This document shows positions 8,875 to 17,204 of a stretch of 64,000 nucleotides of DNA, piece after piece (the stretch's first letter is position 1; every line of letters starts with the position of its first letter). The notes beneath the pieces were generated by a model. The model saw only the letters and a program-made list of their open reading frames with translations. It was not told the origin of the DNA and did not search any database. The stretch is from Mycobacterium bourgelatii (GTDB lineage Bacteria; Actinomycetota; Actinomycetes; Mycobacteriales; Mycobacteriaceae): assembly GCF_010723575.1 (NCBI RefSeq), contig NZ_BLKZ01000001.1:3038001-3102000 (forward strand), in the 5' to 3' direction. A program made the translations under genes and the position numbers.

Positions 8875-10278
8875 ATGTTCTACGCAGCGTTTCCGCCCGA
8901 AATCAACTCGGGCCGCATGTATACCGGTCCGGGGGCGGGGCCGATGCTGGCCGCCGCGGCCGCATGGGACGAACTGGCGGCCGAATTGCAGGTCACCGCC
9001 GCGTCCTATTCCTCGGTGATCACCGGCTTGACCAGTGGGCCGTGGGTAGGCCCGTCGTCAATGGCCATGGCGGCCGCGGCAATGCCGTACGTAACCTGGA
9101 TGAGCGGCACGGCGGCACAGGCGGCGCAGGCTGCCAGCCAAGCCAATGCGGCTGCGGCAGCGTACGAGACGGCCTTCAGCGCCCACGTCCCACCGGCCGA
9201 GATCGCGGCCAACCGCAGCCAACTGGCTGTGCTCGTGGCTACCAACCTCTTCGGGCAGAACACGGCGGCCATCGCCGCTACCGAGGCCCAGTACAGCGAA
9301 ATGTGGGCCCAGGACGCTGTCGCGATGGACGATTACGCCGCCTCGTCGGCCGCTGCGAGTGACGTCACGCCGTTCACTGAACCACCCGAAGTCGTCAACG
9401 CGGGCGGGCTGGCCAACCAAGCTCTCGCCGCGGGTCAATCGGCCGGCAGCGCGGCGGGCAGCGTTGCCCAGTCGGTCCTCTCGGCGAGCAACCCGGTTTC
9501 GCAACTGCTGCAAGTGCTCGCCAACCTCAGCACCGACTACACCGCCACCATCAACGGTCTGCTCAACGGCCTCTTCGGCTCCGCCGGGGCGTCGACCTTC
9601 ACGAGCTTGTACAACGCGGTGAAGGTACCCCTCGGATTTTCCACCCAGTTCAACGACATCGGGTTGCTGATCAACTTCCCAGTGTCACAGTTCCTGAAGT
9701 TCGCTTCGAAGTCCGCGATGTTGGGTGAGCTGCCCAAGGACGCCCTGGAGGGCGGGCTGGTGCCGCATTGGGGCCGCGGCTGGCTTACCAGTGCGTTATC
9801 GCCAAGTCCCGCAGCTCATTTCGGGCGTGGCACGTTGGTGGGGTCGTTGACGGTGCCGCCCAGCTGGACCGCGAACACTCCGGCCATCCAGACGGTCGCC
9901 GCCGCACTGTCGGCGGCTGGGCCGGAGGCCGTGCCCGCGGCCGAGCTGGGCCAGGGCAGCCTGCTGAGTTCGATGTCTTTGGCCGGCATGGCCGGAAGTG
10001 CTTTCGGTGCCGGGGCTCCCGGTGTGCTGGCCGGCAGCGGCGCCCGAAGAAGTCTCACGCCGGTCAAAGACCTCAAAGACCTCAAATCGCCGGAAATGCT
10101 CAAGCGCATGGTCGCCCAGATCTCGGACCGGCCCGACAGCGTCCAGCACCACACCGTCGACCCGGAGGGTCTTGACAGCCTGCTCGAACAACTTGCGAAG
10201 AAGCCCGGAATTCACGCAGTGCACCTAGCCAAGAGCGGCAAGTCCAGTGTCGTGCCGCCGGACGCGCAATTGGGTTGA
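8875..10278 (+). CDS. PPE family protein with shared C-terminal domain (copy 1, PPE-B)
   Basis: 467-residue PPE protein starting MFYAAFPPEINSGRMY; ATG at 8875 follows a G-rich site (GGGGG), 46 bases after the previous PPE gene. The PPE domain has WVGPSS and QNTAAIAATEAQY; the SVP motif is GSLTVPPSW. Beyond the usual PPE length is a charged domain of about 60 residues (nt about 10087-10275) with PDSVQHHTVD, GLDSLLEQL, PGIHAVH and a PDAQLG end. The same domain ends the PPE at 12482, and I do not recognise it as a named family. A DUF732 secreted protein follows 79 bases later. Likely ESX-5 exported (inference). Confidence 0.9.
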   Translation: MFYAAFPPEINSGRMYTGPGAGPMLAAAAAWDELAAELQVTAASYSSVITGLTSGPWVGPSSMAMAAAAMPYVTWMSGTAAQAAQAASQANAAAAAYETAFSAHVPPAEIAANRSQLAVLVATNLFGQNTAAIAATEAQYSEMWAQDAVAMDDYAASSAAASDVTPFTEPPEVVNAGGLANQALAAGQSAGSAAGSVAQSVLSASNPVSQLLQVLANLSTDYTATINGLLNGLFGSAGASTFTSLYNAVKVPLGFSTQFNDIGLLINFPVSQFLKFASKSAMLGELPKDALEGGLVPHWGRGWLTSALSPSPAAHFGRGTLVGSLTVPPSWTANTPAIQTVAAALSAAGPEAVPAAELGQGSLLSSMSLAGMAGSAFGAGAPGVLAGSGARRSLTPVKDLKDLKSPEMLKRMVAQISDRPDSVQHHTVDPEGLDSLLEQLAKKPGIHAVHLAKSGKSSVVPPDAQLG

Positions 10279-10357
10279 GAGATGAGTTGGTACCGAATGC
10301 TGTTCCAAAGCAGAACCTTTGACCTATGGCGTCGCCACGAGAACGAGAGGTGAATCA

Positions 10358-10681
10358 ATGAAAGGGTTGATAGCACTCATCGGCATCTGTGCCGCGATCG
10401 GCATCGCAGCGCCCGCATATGCGGATCCCGATAATGGTCCGGGTGGTGACGACGCGGGCTTCCTCGCCGCGCTGCAGCACGCCGACATCGGCTACCGCAA
10501 CCCCGCGCAAGCGATCGGGTCGGCGAAAGCAGTGTGCACCTGTTTGAACAGCGGCGAATCCGGGCTGGAGTTGGTCCACGACGTGCAGACTCACAACCCC
10601 GCCTTCAACATGGACGCCGCCGCCGAATTCGCCGTTCTTTCGTCGAAATACTACTGCCCGCAACATCTTTCGAAAAACTGA
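10358..10681 (+). CDS. DUF732 small secreted protein (copy 1), Rv1810-like
   Basis: 107 residues: a cleavable signal peptide (MKGLIALIGICAAIGIAAPAYA, cleavage near AYA-DP) followed by a small all-helical DUF732 domain with the paired cysteines typical of the family (CTCL and YYCP). Function of DUF732 proteins is not known; they are common Sec-secreted mycobacterial proteins. The ATG at 10358 is chosen because it starts the signal peptide and has GAGAGG upstream. M. tuberculosis Rv1810, remembered as DUF732, lies after PPE33, matching this context. A second copy of identical length is at 13900. Confidence 0.85.
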   Translation: MKGLIALIGICAAIGIAAPAYADPDNGPGGDDAGFLAALQHADIGYRNPAQAIGSAKAVCTCLNSGESGLELVHDVQTHNPAFNMDAAAEFAVLSSKYYCPQHLSKN

Positions 10682-11186
10682 CCCAAGCTGGCGCGACGGG
10701 TCGCCCCGTCGACCTAGACCCCGGATGCTACCTGGGGTCAGTCGCTGTCGAAGGCTGCCCATTAGACCCCGAGTCGCAGCTCCGGCGACATAATCGAATT
10801 CAAAATAGCCGCCACGCGGTCTGTTTCTGACAACAGAAGTCGCTACTCGGCGCGGCAATTTGCTGTGTGACCCCTTGCGGCAGCATTCCTCGCGCTTTGG
10901 TAACCCCCCCGGGACGCCAGCTATCGCCATCGCTTAGCCCCAACACGAGTATTTCGGCCCCAATATTTCGCCCTGGCAGCCCGGCGAGTCTGCGCATTCC
11001 AGGAAAGAGCCTGCGATAGCAATTGGCTGCGAGGCGATGCGCGGAACCGGTTGCGCAGAATACGTGGAGCTATGCGGAGAACCATTAGCAGACCTCGTGA
11101 GTTTTGTATGAGGTCGGCCAGACCTGCGGCTAGATGGGTAACCGCATGGCTACCATGGCTGGCACCAAGGGGACCGGAGGTATTGG
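10682..11186. other. Intergenic region between the two PPE blocks
   Basis: About 500 bases with no convincing gene. It probably carries the promoter of the second PPE block. A short sequence GCGGAACCGG (11041-11050) followed by CAGAAT also occurs just after the PPE31-like stop (6796-6805), which may be a trace of the duplication or chance. A moderately AT-richer segment lies around 10790-10830. Confidence 0.5.
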
Positions 11187-12440
11187 ATGGACTTCGGGGC
11201 ATTACCGCCGGAAATAAATTCTGGACGGATGTATACGGGGGCGGGATCTGGGCCGATGTTGGCGGCGGCGGCTGCCTGGGACGCGTTGGCCGCAGAACTG
11301 CACTCGAATGCGGCCTCGTATGGCGCGACGATTCAGGGCGTCACTGTCGGCACGTGGCACGGGCCGGCGGCGACAGCGATGGCGACCGCGGCTACGCCGT
11401 ATGTGGCGTGGATGACCGAGACCGCGGCACGGGCGGAGCAGGCCGCCGCGCAGGCCAAACTCGCCGCTGCCGCGTACGAGACCGCATTCGCGGCGACGGT
11501 GCCGCCGCCGGCCGTCGCGGCCAACCGCGCCCTGCTCATGGCGCTCGTTGCCACCAATATTTTCGGGCAGAACACCGCGGCGATCGCCGCCACCGAAGCG
11601 GAGTACGCGGAGATGTGGGCCCAAGACGCCGCGGCCATGTACGGCTACGCGGGCTCGTCGGCGGCCGCCACCGAGCTGACGCCGTTCGAGCAGCCCCCGG
11701 AGACCACCGACCCGGCCGGCATAGGCGGGCAATCCGCGACGGTTGCCGAGGCCGTCGGCGCCTCGGAGATTCAGTCGCAGCTCAGCCAGGTGATGACCGC
11801 TATCCCCAATGCGCTGGCCAATGTGGGACCCGCGGCGGCCGCGGCACCCGCGGCAACGACGCCGATCGGCAATGCGATCGAGGCTCTCAACCCCTTTATC
11901 GTCGGCATTCGTCCCTTCTTCGCCGCCATCACCGGCGCGTACGCGCCGATCATCCCGTTCGTGCTGTTCGGCGGGTGGTGGCTGTTCGCCGGGCAGATCC
12001 TCGGCCTGTCGCAGAACGCGCCGGGGGTGGCTACCCTGCTCAGCACCGGCGGGAAGCCCGTTGCCGGCCTGTCGCCGCTGCGCGGAGGTTACGTGGCAGC
12101 CATAACGCCGGGAGCTGCGGGGGCCGCCGGGGCCATGGGGAATTCCACGCTGGTCGGATCGCTGTCGGTGCCGCAGGGCTGGGTGCAGGCCGCTCCGGTG
12201 CTAAGGACGATGACATCCGTGCTGCCGAGTGCGACACCAGAGGCGCTCGCGGCCATGCCTGCAGCAGCCGAAGGCGGCATGTTCGGCGAAATGGCCATGG
12301 CCAGTCTCGCCGGACAAGCGCTGGCTGGGGCCAGCGTGCGCACCGTCAGCAACGGGTCGGCCGGCGTTGTGGGAGGCGCGGCGGCGGCAGCTGGCGAGGA
12401 GGCCGCGACGGCGACCATCATCGTGATACCGGCGGACTGA
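11187..12440 (+). CDS. PPE family protein, SVP subfamily, first member of duplicated block (copy 2, PPE-A')
   Basis: 417-residue PPE protein starting MDFGALPPEINSGRMY. ATG at 11187 follows GGAGG. WHGPAA and QNTAAIAATEAEY mark the PPE domain; the SVP motif reads GSLSVPQGW. The tail ends TATIIVIPAD, parallel to the tail of the PPE at 7521. It is followed by the second C-terminally extended PPE gene after 41 bases and then the second DUF732 gene, repeating the order of the first block. Presumed ESX-5 substrate. Confidence 0.9.
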   Translation: MDFGALPPEINSGRMYTGAGSGPMLAAAAAWDALAAELHSNAASYGATIQGVTVGTWHGPAATAMATAATPYVAWMTETAARAEQAAAQAKLAAAAYETAFAATVPPPAVAANRALLMALVATNIFGQNTAAIAATEAEYAEMWAQDAAAMYGYAGSSAAATELTPFEQPPETTDPAGIGGQSATVAEAVGASEIQSQLSQVMTAIPNALANVGPAAAAAPAATTPIGNAIEALNPFIVGIRPFFAAITGAYAPIIPFVLFGGWWLFAGQILGLSQNAPGVATLLSTGGKPVAGLSPLRGGYVAAITPGAAGAAGAMGNSTLVGSLSVPQGWVQAAPVLRTMTSVLPSATPEALAAMPAAAEGGMFGEMAMASLAGQALAGASVRTVSNGSAGVVGGAAAAAGEEAATATIIVIPAD

Positions 12441-12481
12441 CCGGTGGCCTTTACAGCAGACGCGGCAGGAAGGCCGGAATT

Positions 12482-13903
12482 ATGATTTTTGCTTTGCGGC
12501 CCCCGGAGATCACCTCCGGGCTGATGTACATGGGGCCGGGCGCGGGCCCGATGATCGCGGCGGCGACGGCGTGGGACGCCCTGGCCGCCGAACTGCAATC
12601 GACGGCCGCCTCGTACGGGCTGATCGTCGACGGGTTGGCCAATGAAGAGTGGATAGGTCCTTCGTCGGCGGCGATGGCGGCGGCCGTCGTGCCGTATGTG
12701 GCGTGGATGTCCGCGACCGCGGCGCAGGCCAAGGCGGCAGCGGAGCAGGCTCAGGCCGCGGTGAGCGCCTACGAGGCCGCTTTCGCCGCGGTGGTGCCAC
12801 CGCAGGCAATCGCTATCAATCGCAGCGAGTTGGCGTCGCTGGTGGCAACCAACCTGTTCGGTCAGAATACTGCCGCGATCGCCGCCCTGGAGGCGCAGTA
12901 CGGGGAAATGTGGGCCCAGGACACGTCGGCGATGCTCACTTACACCGGCTCGTCGGCCGCCGCGGCCAGGCTGACGCCGTACACGGAACCGCCGCAAATC
13001 ACGAACGAGTCCGGAGTCGCCGCCCAGCAGGCCGCGATCGGGCAGGCCAGCGGCCTGTCCGCCGGCACCGCGGCCACGACGGCGGCAACAGCGGCCGCGA
13101 CGGCCGCTCCGACGGCGGCGCCGGTGTTCCCGTTCGACATCGTCCTGGCGGTCTTCGAGGCGCTCGGCAGCGGCGGCACCGCCTACATGCAAGCCATGGG
13201 CCAACTGCTCAATGCCCTCACCGGGACACCGTTGGCCGCTCAGACGTGGGAAAACTTCTTCGGGATCTTCGCCGACATCGGCCGGTTCAGCACCGTCGCC
13301 AACGACATCATGAGCATCCCCAACCTCGCCATGACCGAATTCAAGCTGTTCTGGAAGCCGCCGCTCGAGGACATCCCGAAGTCGGCGCTGGGAGCGGGCT
13401 TGGGGATGGCGTCGCACGTACAAGGCCTGGGCAGCGCGACGACGGCGAGCGTGGGCGCGGCCAACGTGGTGGGAAAGTTGTCCGTGCCGCCTAGCTGGGC
13501 CACGGCAACGCCCGCGATCAGGATGGCCTCCACCGCGTTGCCGGCCACCAGTCTGGCCGCGGCGCCCTCGGCGGGGGTCTCCGCCGACCTGGTCAACCAG
13601 ATGGCGATGGGCAGCATGACCGGGGGTGCCATCGGCGGCGCCGCCGCGCAGATACTCAGCGGTAGCGGTGCACGCGCCCGCGCCAACGGCGGGAAAGGTC
13701 CCGTCGAACCGGTCAAGTTGGACGAAGTCATCGCAAAGCTGCAGAAGGAACCCGACTCGGTCAAACACTGGAACGTCGACAAGGCGGGCCTGGACGCACT
13801 GCTCGAAAAATTGTCCAAGGAGCCGGGCATTCACGCCGTGCACGTATCCAACAAGGACAAGCCCAAGGTGACCTTGCCCGACGCGCAACTGGGCGGGACA
13901 TGA
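12482..13903 (+). CDS. PPE family protein with shared C-terminal domain (copy 2, PPE-B')
   Basis: 473-residue PPE protein starting MIFALRPPEITSGLMY; ATG at 12482 has AGGAAGG at 12467-12473. The PPE domain carries WIGPSS and QNTAAIAALEAQY; SVP motif GKLSVPPSW. The last 63 or so residues (nt about 13708-13900) repeat the extra domain of the PPE at 8875: PDSVKHWNVD, GLDALLEKL, PGIHAVH and PDAQLGGT. The stop overlaps the start of the DUF732 gene at 13900 (ATGA), so this PPE and the secreted protein are probably made together. Confidence 0.9.
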   Translation: MIFALRPPEITSGLMYMGPGAGPMIAAATAWDALAAELQSTAASYGLIVDGLANEEWIGPSSAAMAAAVVPYVAWMSATAAQAKAAAEQAQAAVSAYEAAFAAVVPPQAIAINRSELASLVATNLFGQNTAAIAALEAQYGEMWAQDTSAMLTYTGSSAAAARLTPYTEPPQITNESGVAAQQAAIGQASGLSAGTAATTAATAAATAAPTAAPVFPFDIVLAVFEALGSGGTAYMQAMGQLLNALTGTPLAAQTWENFFGIFADIGRFSTVANDIMSIPNLAMTEFKLFWKPPLEDIPKSALGAGLGMASHVQGLGSATTASVGAANVVGKLSVPPSWATATPAIRMASTALPATSLAAAPSAGVSADLVNQMAMGSMTGGAIGGAAAQILSGSGARARANGGKGPVEPVKLDEVIAKLQKEPDSVKHWNVDKAGLDALLEKLSKEPGIHAVHVSNKDKPKVTLPDAQLGGT

Positions 13904-14223
13904 GACTGCCGCTTGCCCTTGCTGCCGCCGTCGCGTTCATCGGTTGCGCGGCACCGGCGCACGCCGACCCCGCCCAGGACTCGGCGTTCATCAACGCGCT
14001 TGCCAACGCCGGCATCACGGTTCCCGACCCCGCAGCAGCCGTCGTCTCCGCCCAGGCGGTGTGCGGGTTGATGCGCAACGGCGAAACCGGCTTGCAGGTG
14101 CTGACCGACGTGAAGAAGCAGAATCCCGCGCTGACGTTGGACGGCGCGGCGCTGTTCACGGCCATCGCGTCGAACACCTACTGCCCCGAGCATCTGGGCC
14201 AGCCGGAGGGCGGCTACTTCTAG
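13900..14223 (+). CDS. DUF732 small secreted protein (copy 2), Rv1810-like
   Basis: 107 residues, same length as the copy at 10358. Signal peptide residues 1 to about 22 (cleavage near AHA-DP), then the DUF732 helical domain with CGLM and TYCP cysteines. It shares the AVC-L-N-GE-GL pattern with the first copy. The start ATG at 13900 overlaps the stop of the preceding PPE gene by four bases. It is immediately upstream of mgtC, as Rv1810 is in M. tuberculosis, so this copy is the likely positional orthologue. Confidence 0.86.
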   Translation: MRLPLALAAAVAFIGCAAPAHADPAQDSAFINALANAGITVPDPAAAVVSAQAVCGLMRNGETGLQVLTDVKKQNPALTLDGAALFTAIASNTYCPEHLGQPEGGYF

Positions 14224-14313
14224 CGGATCCCGGTCGCCTGCGCTCTATCCGGTGTTCACCCTGATCTGATTGGCTGACGTGTTGGTTTGTCGATCGAGAG
14301 AGCGGGTGGGCCG

Positions 14314-15024
14314 GTGTCTACGCTGAGCGTCGCCGATTTCGCGCTCCGACTCGGTGTCGGCGTGGGCTGCGGCGCGCTCATTGGCATCGAGCGGCAGTGG
14401 CGGGCCCGGATGGCCGGGCTGCGCACCAACGCCCTGGTCGCCGCCGGCGCGACGTTGTTCGTGCTCTACGCGGTGTCCACCGAGGACAGCAGCCCAACCA
14501 GGGTCGCGTCGTATGTGGTGTCCGGGGTCGGCTTCCTGGGAGGCGGGGTGATCCTGCGCGAGGGAGCAAACGTCCGCGGTCTCAACACCGCTGCCACCCT
14601 GTGGTGTTCGGCGGCGGTTGGCGTGTTGGCGGCATCGGGGCATTTGGTGTTCACCGCGATCGGCACCGCCGTCGTCGTCATCATCCACCTGTTCGGGCGA
14701 CCCTTGGGCCGGCTCATCGATCGCGATAACAGCGCCGACGAGGACGAAGGGCTGCAGCCCTATCGGGTCCAGGTGGTGTGCCGCCGGAAGTCCGCGAAAT
14801 ACGCACGCGCGCAAGTTGTTCAGCACACCAGCAACAACGACATCATCCTGCGCGGCATCCATACCAGCCGGGATGACGAGGGCGACGAGGTCACGTTGAC
14901 CGCCCACCTGCTGATGGACGGCCACACGCCGGCCAAACTGGAGCGGCTGGTCGCCGAATTATCTTTGCAGCCGGGGATTTTCGCGGTCCACTGGTACGCG
15001 GGTGAACAGGCGCAAGTGGAGTGA
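14314..15024 (+). CDS. mgtC: MgtC family membrane protein
   Basis: MgtC-type inner-membrane protein, in M. tuberculosis needed for growth in low magnesium and inside macrophages. The 236-residue product has four to five N-terminal membrane segments with the family core GIERQWRARMAGLRTNALV and GFLGGGVILREG, and an ACT-like cytosolic C-terminal domain (about residues 145-230). The GTG at 14314 gives a length matching Rv1811 (about 234); a TTG at 14287 would add nine residues. It converges with the gene ending at 15037. No riboswitch-like leader was recognised upstream. Confidence 0.92.
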   Translation: MSTLSVADFALRLGVGVGCGALIGIERQWRARMAGLRTNALVAAGATLFVLYAVSTEDSSPTRVASYVVSGVGFLGGGVILREGANVRGLNTAATLWCSAAVGVLAASGHLVFTAIGTAVVVIIHLFGRPLGRLIDRDNSADEDEGLQPYRVQVVCRRKSAKYARAQVVQHTSNNDIILRGIHTSRDDEGDEVTLTAHLLMDGHTPAKLERLVAELSLQPGIFAVHWYAGEQAQVE

Positions 15025-15036
15025 CGGCACCGGGAC

Positions 15037-16215
15037 TCAGGGCCGGTCTTGCAGGTCGGGGGCGGCCGCGGCCAGCAGATCCGCGCGGTCTTTGGTCAGC
15101 GGCGGGTAGATCCGCGCAGTGTTGATGGTCCGCTTGGTGGCTTTGGCCGTCGCGCCGCGCGACACAACGGTTCGGTCCCACCCTTCGGTGTACACCGCAC
15201 CGGCCGGTCCCAGATCGAGAACCGTTACATACCAGGGGATCCGAAGCGACAACAGCGGCTCGCCGAACAGGTCACTGATGACGTTGTAGCCGGCGTAGCG
15301 GCCCATCGGCCTGCCGTGCTGGCACGACATCACCGAAAGGTGTTCGTCGTCCATGCGGGCGGCGGCCACGTCGCCGGCGGCGAACATCGCGGGCACACCG
15401 ACGACGCGCAACTCGTCGTCCACCGCAACCCGGCCGAGCCGGTCGCGGGTCACCGGCAGCTGCTCGGTCAAGGGGCTGGCCCGCATGCCCGCGCACCACA
15501 CCACGGTCGCCGCTTCGAGTTGCTCGCCCGACGACAGCGTCACAAAGTCGCGTCCCAACCCGGTAACACTCACTCCGGTCCTGACTTCAACACCGTTGTC
15601 GGACAGGGCTTCTTCGATGACGGGCCGGGCCGAGGCGCCCATATCGGAACCGACCCACGGATGGTGGTCAACCAGCACCACTCGTGGAGTGAGCCCCAAC
15701 TCGCGCAATCGCTCCGGCAACTCGCAGGCCGTCTCGATCCCGGTCAGACCCGCGCCCACCACCACCACGGTGGCCACCGACGCCCCCTGGGCCAAACCCT
15801 GCAGATGCTGGCGCAATCGCTCCGCACCCTCGTAGGTGTCGACGTCGAAGCCGAACTCCCGCAGTCCCGGCAGGTCGGGTTTGACGACTCGGCTGCCCGA
15901 GGCGAGCACCAGCCGGTCGTAGCCGCATGTCGTACCGGCGGAGGTGGTGACGCGTCGTCCGTCGACGTCGATGGCGGTCACCTCTGCGGTGACGTGCCGC
16001 ACGCCGACGGGGTCGAGCAGGTCGGACAGCGGGATGCGACAGACGCTCAAGTCGGCCTCGTAATTGCGAACGCGGATGTCGTGGAACGGCTTGGCGCTCA
16101 GCACCGTGATATCGACCGTGCCCGCCGGCACCGCGAGCTCGTCGAGCCGTCGCGCGGCGCCCAGTGCCGCCCACAGCCCCGCGAAACCGGAACCGATCAC
16201 GACCACTTGGGTCAA
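15037..16215 (-). CDS. NADH dehydrogenase-like FAD/NAD(P) oxidoreductase (Rv1812c type)
   Basis: 392-residue pyridine nucleotide-disulfide oxidoreductase-like flavoprotein. The FAD dinucleotide fold is at the N-terminus (VVVIGSGFAG) and an NAD(P) fold lies mid-protein (VVVVGAGLTGIE); GDVAAARMDDE is the second FAD contact. The start is taken as TTG at 16215: it gives the N-terminus LTQVVVIG matching the remembered Rv1812c, has GAGG eight bases upstream and overlaps the stop of the hydrolase gene (TTGA), indicating coupling. Substrate is unknown; the NDH-2-like fold suggests quinone reduction, but no C-terminal membrane helix is evident. Confidence 0.87.
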   Translation of the reverse strand: MTQVVVIGSGFAGLWAALGAARRLDELAVPAGTVDITVLSAKPFHDIRVRNYEADLSVCRIPLSDLLDPVGVRHVTAEVTAIDVDGRRVTTSAGTTCGYDRLVLASGSRVVKPDLPGLREFGFDVDTYEGAERLRQHLQGLAQGASVATVVVVGAGLTGIETACELPERLRELGLTPRVVLVDHHPWVGSDMGASARPVIEEALSDNGVEVRTGVSVTGLGRDFVTLSSGEQLEAATVVWCAGMRASPLTEQLPVTRDRLGRVAVDDELRVVGVPAMFAAGDVAAARMDDEHLSVMSCQHGRPMGRYAGYNVISDLFGEPLLSLRIPWYVTVLDLGPAGAVYTEGWDRTVVSRGATAKATKRTINTARIYPPLTKDRADLLAAAAPDLQDRP

Positions 16216-17120
16216 TGCAGAACCTCGCGAATCTGCGTGAGGGCTTCTCCGGCGCTGCGCGTGGGCAGGTACATCCACACGTGCAGAGCGCCTTCGCGCT
16301 CATACCAGCCGATGTCGAGCCCTTCGTCCAGCGCCCGCTTGCGGAAGGCCCGGGTGTCGGGGTTGAGCACGTCATGGGTGCCGGTGAATATCGTCAGCCG
16401 GGGCAGACCTTCCAGTGGCCCCATGCTCGGGCTGACCAACGGGGTGTCCAGGGGGTCGCCGCCGGCGTACCGGAGGCCCGCCGCGCGCAAGTCGTCGAGG
16501 TTGAGGAACGGATCGATCTTGGCGACGGCGGGCACGTCCGGATCGGGCAGGCCGACGTGCATCCAGGGCGAAAGCAGGACGGCGTCGGACGGTTGCGGGA
16601 GGCCCGCGTCGCGCAGCGCGTGGCAAAGCGCAAAGGCCATCCCGCCCCCCGCAGAGTCACCGATGACGGCCATGGACTCCGGATCGTGCGTCTCGAGCAG
16701 CTCGCGATACACCTGCAGCAGGAACGGGAAAACTTCGCGATAGGTGTGCTCGGGGGCGATCGGATAGATCGGCACGGTCATCGTGCGACCGGTGATGATG
16801 GCCAGCTTGGCGATGGCCGGCCAATGGAAGTGCGGCATCAGGTCCAGCACATAGGCCCCGCCGTGCAGGTAGAGCAGGTGTCCGTTGGGCCGGTCGCCGT
16901 TGAGAAGACGGGGCCGAACCTGGTAAACGGGCCGCCCGTTGACGTCCCCGCGGGTTACTTCGACCTTCTTCCGGACCCGGGCCGACGGCTGGCCGCAATA
17001 GGGCAATCGCGGTTGTGCGGCCCACAGCTCCAGCTTGGCGGCCGGAAAAAGCCGGTTGCGCATGCCGGTCGAGCGCAGGAGTTTATGGCTGACACCGAGG
17101 CGGAACATTCTGCGGTCCAT
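16212..17120 (-). CDS. Alpha/beta hydrolase, hormone-sensitive-lipase family (Lip type)
   Basis: 302-residue esterase/lipase-like enzyme. Oxyanion motif HGGAY begins at His86; nucleophile motif GDSAGG has Ser156; downstream GTHDVL and ALHVW supply the likely Asp and His of the triad. This is the family of mycobacterial LipH, LipI and LipN; the substrate cannot be told. ATG at 17120 is chosen over the longer GTG start at 17171 because GAGGAG precedes it. Its stop overlaps the start of the oxidoreductase at 16215. I do not remember a hydrolase in this position in M. tuberculosis, so it may be an accessory gene. Confidence 0.88.
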   Translation of the reverse strand: MDRRMFRLGVSHKLLRSTGMRNRLFPAAKLELWAAQPRLPYCGQPSARVRKKVEVTRGDVNGRPVYQVRPRLLNGDRPNGHLLYLHGGAYVLDLMPHFHWPAIAKLAIITGRTMTVPIYPIAPEHTYREVFPFLLQVYRELLETHDPESMAVIGDSAGGGMAFALCHALRDAGLPQPSDAVLLSPWMHVGLPDPDVPAVAKIDPFLNLDDLRAAGLRYAGGDPLDTPLVSPSMGPLEGLPRLTIFTGTHDVLNPDTRAFRKRALDEGLDIGWYEREGALHVWMYLPTRSAGEALTQIREVLH

Positions 17121-17204
17121 AGCGCTCCTCAGTCTGTACCGCCCAGACCCCCAAATGCGACCGATGGTCACCGGAGGGGTACGGCGAGTCGTAATCTGTC
17201 TGTT

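Noticed and set aside
11051..12481. In-frame N-terminal extension of the PPE at 12482 reaching back to 11051
   Set aside because: It overlaps the whole PPE gene at 11187 in another frame; the canonical PPE start MIFALRPPE at 12482 has its own AGGAAGG site.
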